Shown here: positions 63,401 through 64,000 of the stretch, piece after piece | Numbering within the stretch: the first letter of the stretch is position 1 | Layout: the number at the start of each line of letters is the position of its first letter | Assembly: GCA_027577595.1 (NCBI GenBank) | Contig: JANBRJ010000088.1 | Coordinates: forward strand, 1-64,000 | From: Coemansia sp. RSA 487 | Taxonomy: Eukaryota > Kickxellomycota > Kickxellomycetes > Kickxellales > Kickxellaceae | Reading direction: 5' to 3' | DNA length: 64,000 bases | Position numbers and translations under genes: made by a program | Notes under the pieces: generated by a model | What the model saw: the letters and a program-made list of their open reading frames with translations, nothing else | Databases searched by the model: none | Told to the model about the DNA's origin: nothing

Positions 63401-64000
63401 GGCCGAACCCGTGTTCTGGTCACCCATCACGTTGCAATGTGTCTTCTATATGCTCAGTACATGATTATGATGCACGAGGGCCGGATCACACTAAAGGGCA
63501 CACCAGAAGAGCTCAAAAACAGGAGCACTTTATCACTTGCTCTGCTGCAAAGCCAAAGTGATAAGGATGATTCAAGCGCAGATAGCCAGAGAAATGACGC
63601 AAGTAACGCCAGCAAAGGCAAAGGAAAAACATCCAATATTGGGCAGGATAAAGATAACAGCACTACAAATGCTGTCAACGATACAAAGCCAGAGGATGAA
63701 TACAACAAAGAGCATTTGAGAAAGCTTGCCGAGAAAAAAGGCATCGATCCAAACAGCGACCTTTCCGTGCTTCAAGGGATTCTCATCAAGGACGAAGAGC
63801 GTGAAGAGGGATATGTCAAACTTGAGGTGTGGAAGACGTTTATGCTTGCTTGTGGCAGCAAGGTGTTTTGGGGATACCTCATCTCTATTCTTCTTGTTAG
63901 CGAGGCAATAGTCGCACTAAGAAGCTACTGGATCAAGCTCTGGGTGGCATCAGCAGGCAGTAATGTTTCCGACTTTAGCATTTTAAGCGGCTCATCTCTT
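60404..64000 (+). CDS. ABCC (MRP)-type ABC transporter, 5' part
   Basis: Open for 1199 codons from the first ATG after an in-frame stop (60356-60358) to the window edge, where it is cut. An N-terminal set of about five hydrophobic segments (TMD0-like, residues about 60-280) is followed by a linker and SWFDKLTFSWPNELLKRG, a hallmark of ABCC proteins. Then TMD1 (about 370-720, LLQGIKAVKLFGWE). NBD1: Walker A GPTGSGKS at 831-838, signature LSGGQKQR at 948-955, Walker B RILLIDD then CLSAVDAHT. As usual for ABCC NBD1, the residue after Walker B is Asp, not Glu. A hydrophilic linker with many Ser/Asp/Lys precedes the start of TMD2 (FWGYLISILLVSEAIVALRSYW). Family members export glutathione, glucuronide or bilirubin conjugates or lie in the vacuole; substrate unknown here. 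NBD2 is outside the window. Confidence 0.93.
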   Translation, partial: MLANYRNTSTMSSLAFRSPKAAISAAGSAAVTVYCLRQLYIHSLNFMLGDRRALCGSNTAWEVSLGNDCFRLGFLWPALLLSFGGIAAISFCLCYVLPPSDANEFTSDGSSPFSRFSIGNKLAPVRRPPGQTIIVDNRVRVGTFTFLLLTIQTSLYSVWAENASVAKNSGIKDYLYSTAMQQLSAVVLLLSVGCLVILWRSNRMTYAGLFPWVLPAAVGFQLFSGLCEIYASFFTDKNANVPVVGTNASIRSNILILTTIFNLALLVLFSLVQWRPVFFRPLANTQSGSMDSSYTPILEAGDDVSDDNDATPLAHINDQKTGVLVDTPEQNSSWFDKLTFSWPNELLKRGAVRNVNYSDLYLLQSKNMPVPNWKRYQRCRKPGRSLLVALALTFAPEILGQFAMTMVICVLRFTGPFFLQRIIRSIEVSQEGLPVNNTRSKYLDVSGLLVFTILSSVLYNQSLWIGRQMGIRLKGLLVAELSTKTLRRRGKGSSDEKKTANKDNSESKDDIKEDSADTNGKVMNILTADFETVISVCSYLDAIYILPFTLVIGIWYMYRMLGASAIIGLVVTILYVPLSKVLFSRYRKLTEQQSAASDKRIATITELLQGIKAVKLFGWESRFLEKVDERREHQLDYSWKVFLWSTGIGISASLNPIIILVITFTSYVIVFGNTLNAEVAFTSIAIFQMVRTAIAHLPGYISFGVGGYVALRRMNSYLKQPQIQDLEERTSAQTLSDELGFDCADLEWNGSETTKDTANIDSNIPKNTNSILDSSQTTENAPLLAETSQTQTALSMRSSTTQITDQEDVSRFSLKDIDVRFPLGGLSIVVGPTGSGKSSLLSALVGEMTLVRGRVLLPTIDSSTLADDNEKYRDIIELSSEGLAIRDIAYVAQESWLRNATIRENILFGEPYSQERYEEVLRVCALKPDLRILVAGDMTEIGERGVTLSGGQKQRVALARAVYSSRRILLIDDCLSAVDAHTAKHILMECLLNKTKLMQGRTRVLVTHHVAMCLLYAQYMIMMHEGRITLKGTPEELKNRSTLSLALLQSQSDKDDSSADSQRNDASNASKGKGKTSNIGQDKDNSTTNAVNDTKPEDEYNKEHLRKLAEKKGIDPNSDLSVLQGILIKDEEREEGYVKLEVWKTFMLACGSKVFWGYLISILLVSEAIVALRSYWIKLWVASAGSNVSDFSILSGSSL

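Overview
The window is a stretch of nuclear DNA from a fungus. Its genes are eukaryotic and fungal in type (Zn2Cys6 regulator with a fungal transcription-factor domain, LIM/RhoGAP protein, claspin/Mrc1, Pyp-type phosphatase, PIG-X/Pbn1, ABCC transporter, a DUF4246 relic). Coding frames are long and GC-rich, introns are few, intergenic DNA is AT-rich and TATA boxes are clear. The gene set and few introns suggest an early-diverging lineage such as the Kickxellales; that placement is inference from memory and not shown by any single marker.

Layout. 1-5.6 kb is a gene-poor, repeat-rich end: solo LTRs of at least two families (three with perfect 5-bp target duplications) lie among very small TATA-driven reading frames, one of which is split by an LTR. 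5.9-7.3 kb is one arm of a diverged segmental duplication whose other arm is at 43.3-45.6 kb. 7.7-35.7 kb is the dense part: an LRR-like protein, claspin/Mrc1 (minus, two ACGCGT boxes upstream), a Zn2Cys6 activator, a DUF4246 pseudogene, a small basic gene, a LIM-C1-RhoGAP protein, TCF25/Rqc1, a rhodanese-PTP phosphatase, and the first of two BED-finger/HpcH-HpaI-aldolase fusions. 36-53 kb is mostly non-coding and strongly pyrimidine-rich on the plus strand, interrupted by an FCP1-like phosphatase gene. 53.3-64 kb holds the second BED-aldolase fusion, a PIG-X/Pbn1-like GPI-biosynthesis protein, and the 5' part of an ABCC (MRP) transporter that leaves the window.

Most neighbours are unrelated housekeeping, signalling and cell-cycle genes; no operon-like logic is expected or seen. 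The most unusual content is the pair of two-exon genes joining a DNA-binding-type BED zinc finger (one with an AT-hook-like motif) to a class II HpcH/HpaI aldolase domain. Both have a phase-2 intron at the same junction. One copy keeps the residues expected for catalysis and metal binding; the other has lost the metal ligands. This fits a metabolic enzyme recruited into a chromatin or transcription role. Other points of note are the small genes with an identical 122-nt TATA-to-ATG spacing, the duplicated promoter/leader segment, and the 8-kb pyrimidine-rich tract upstream of the second BED-aldolase gene.
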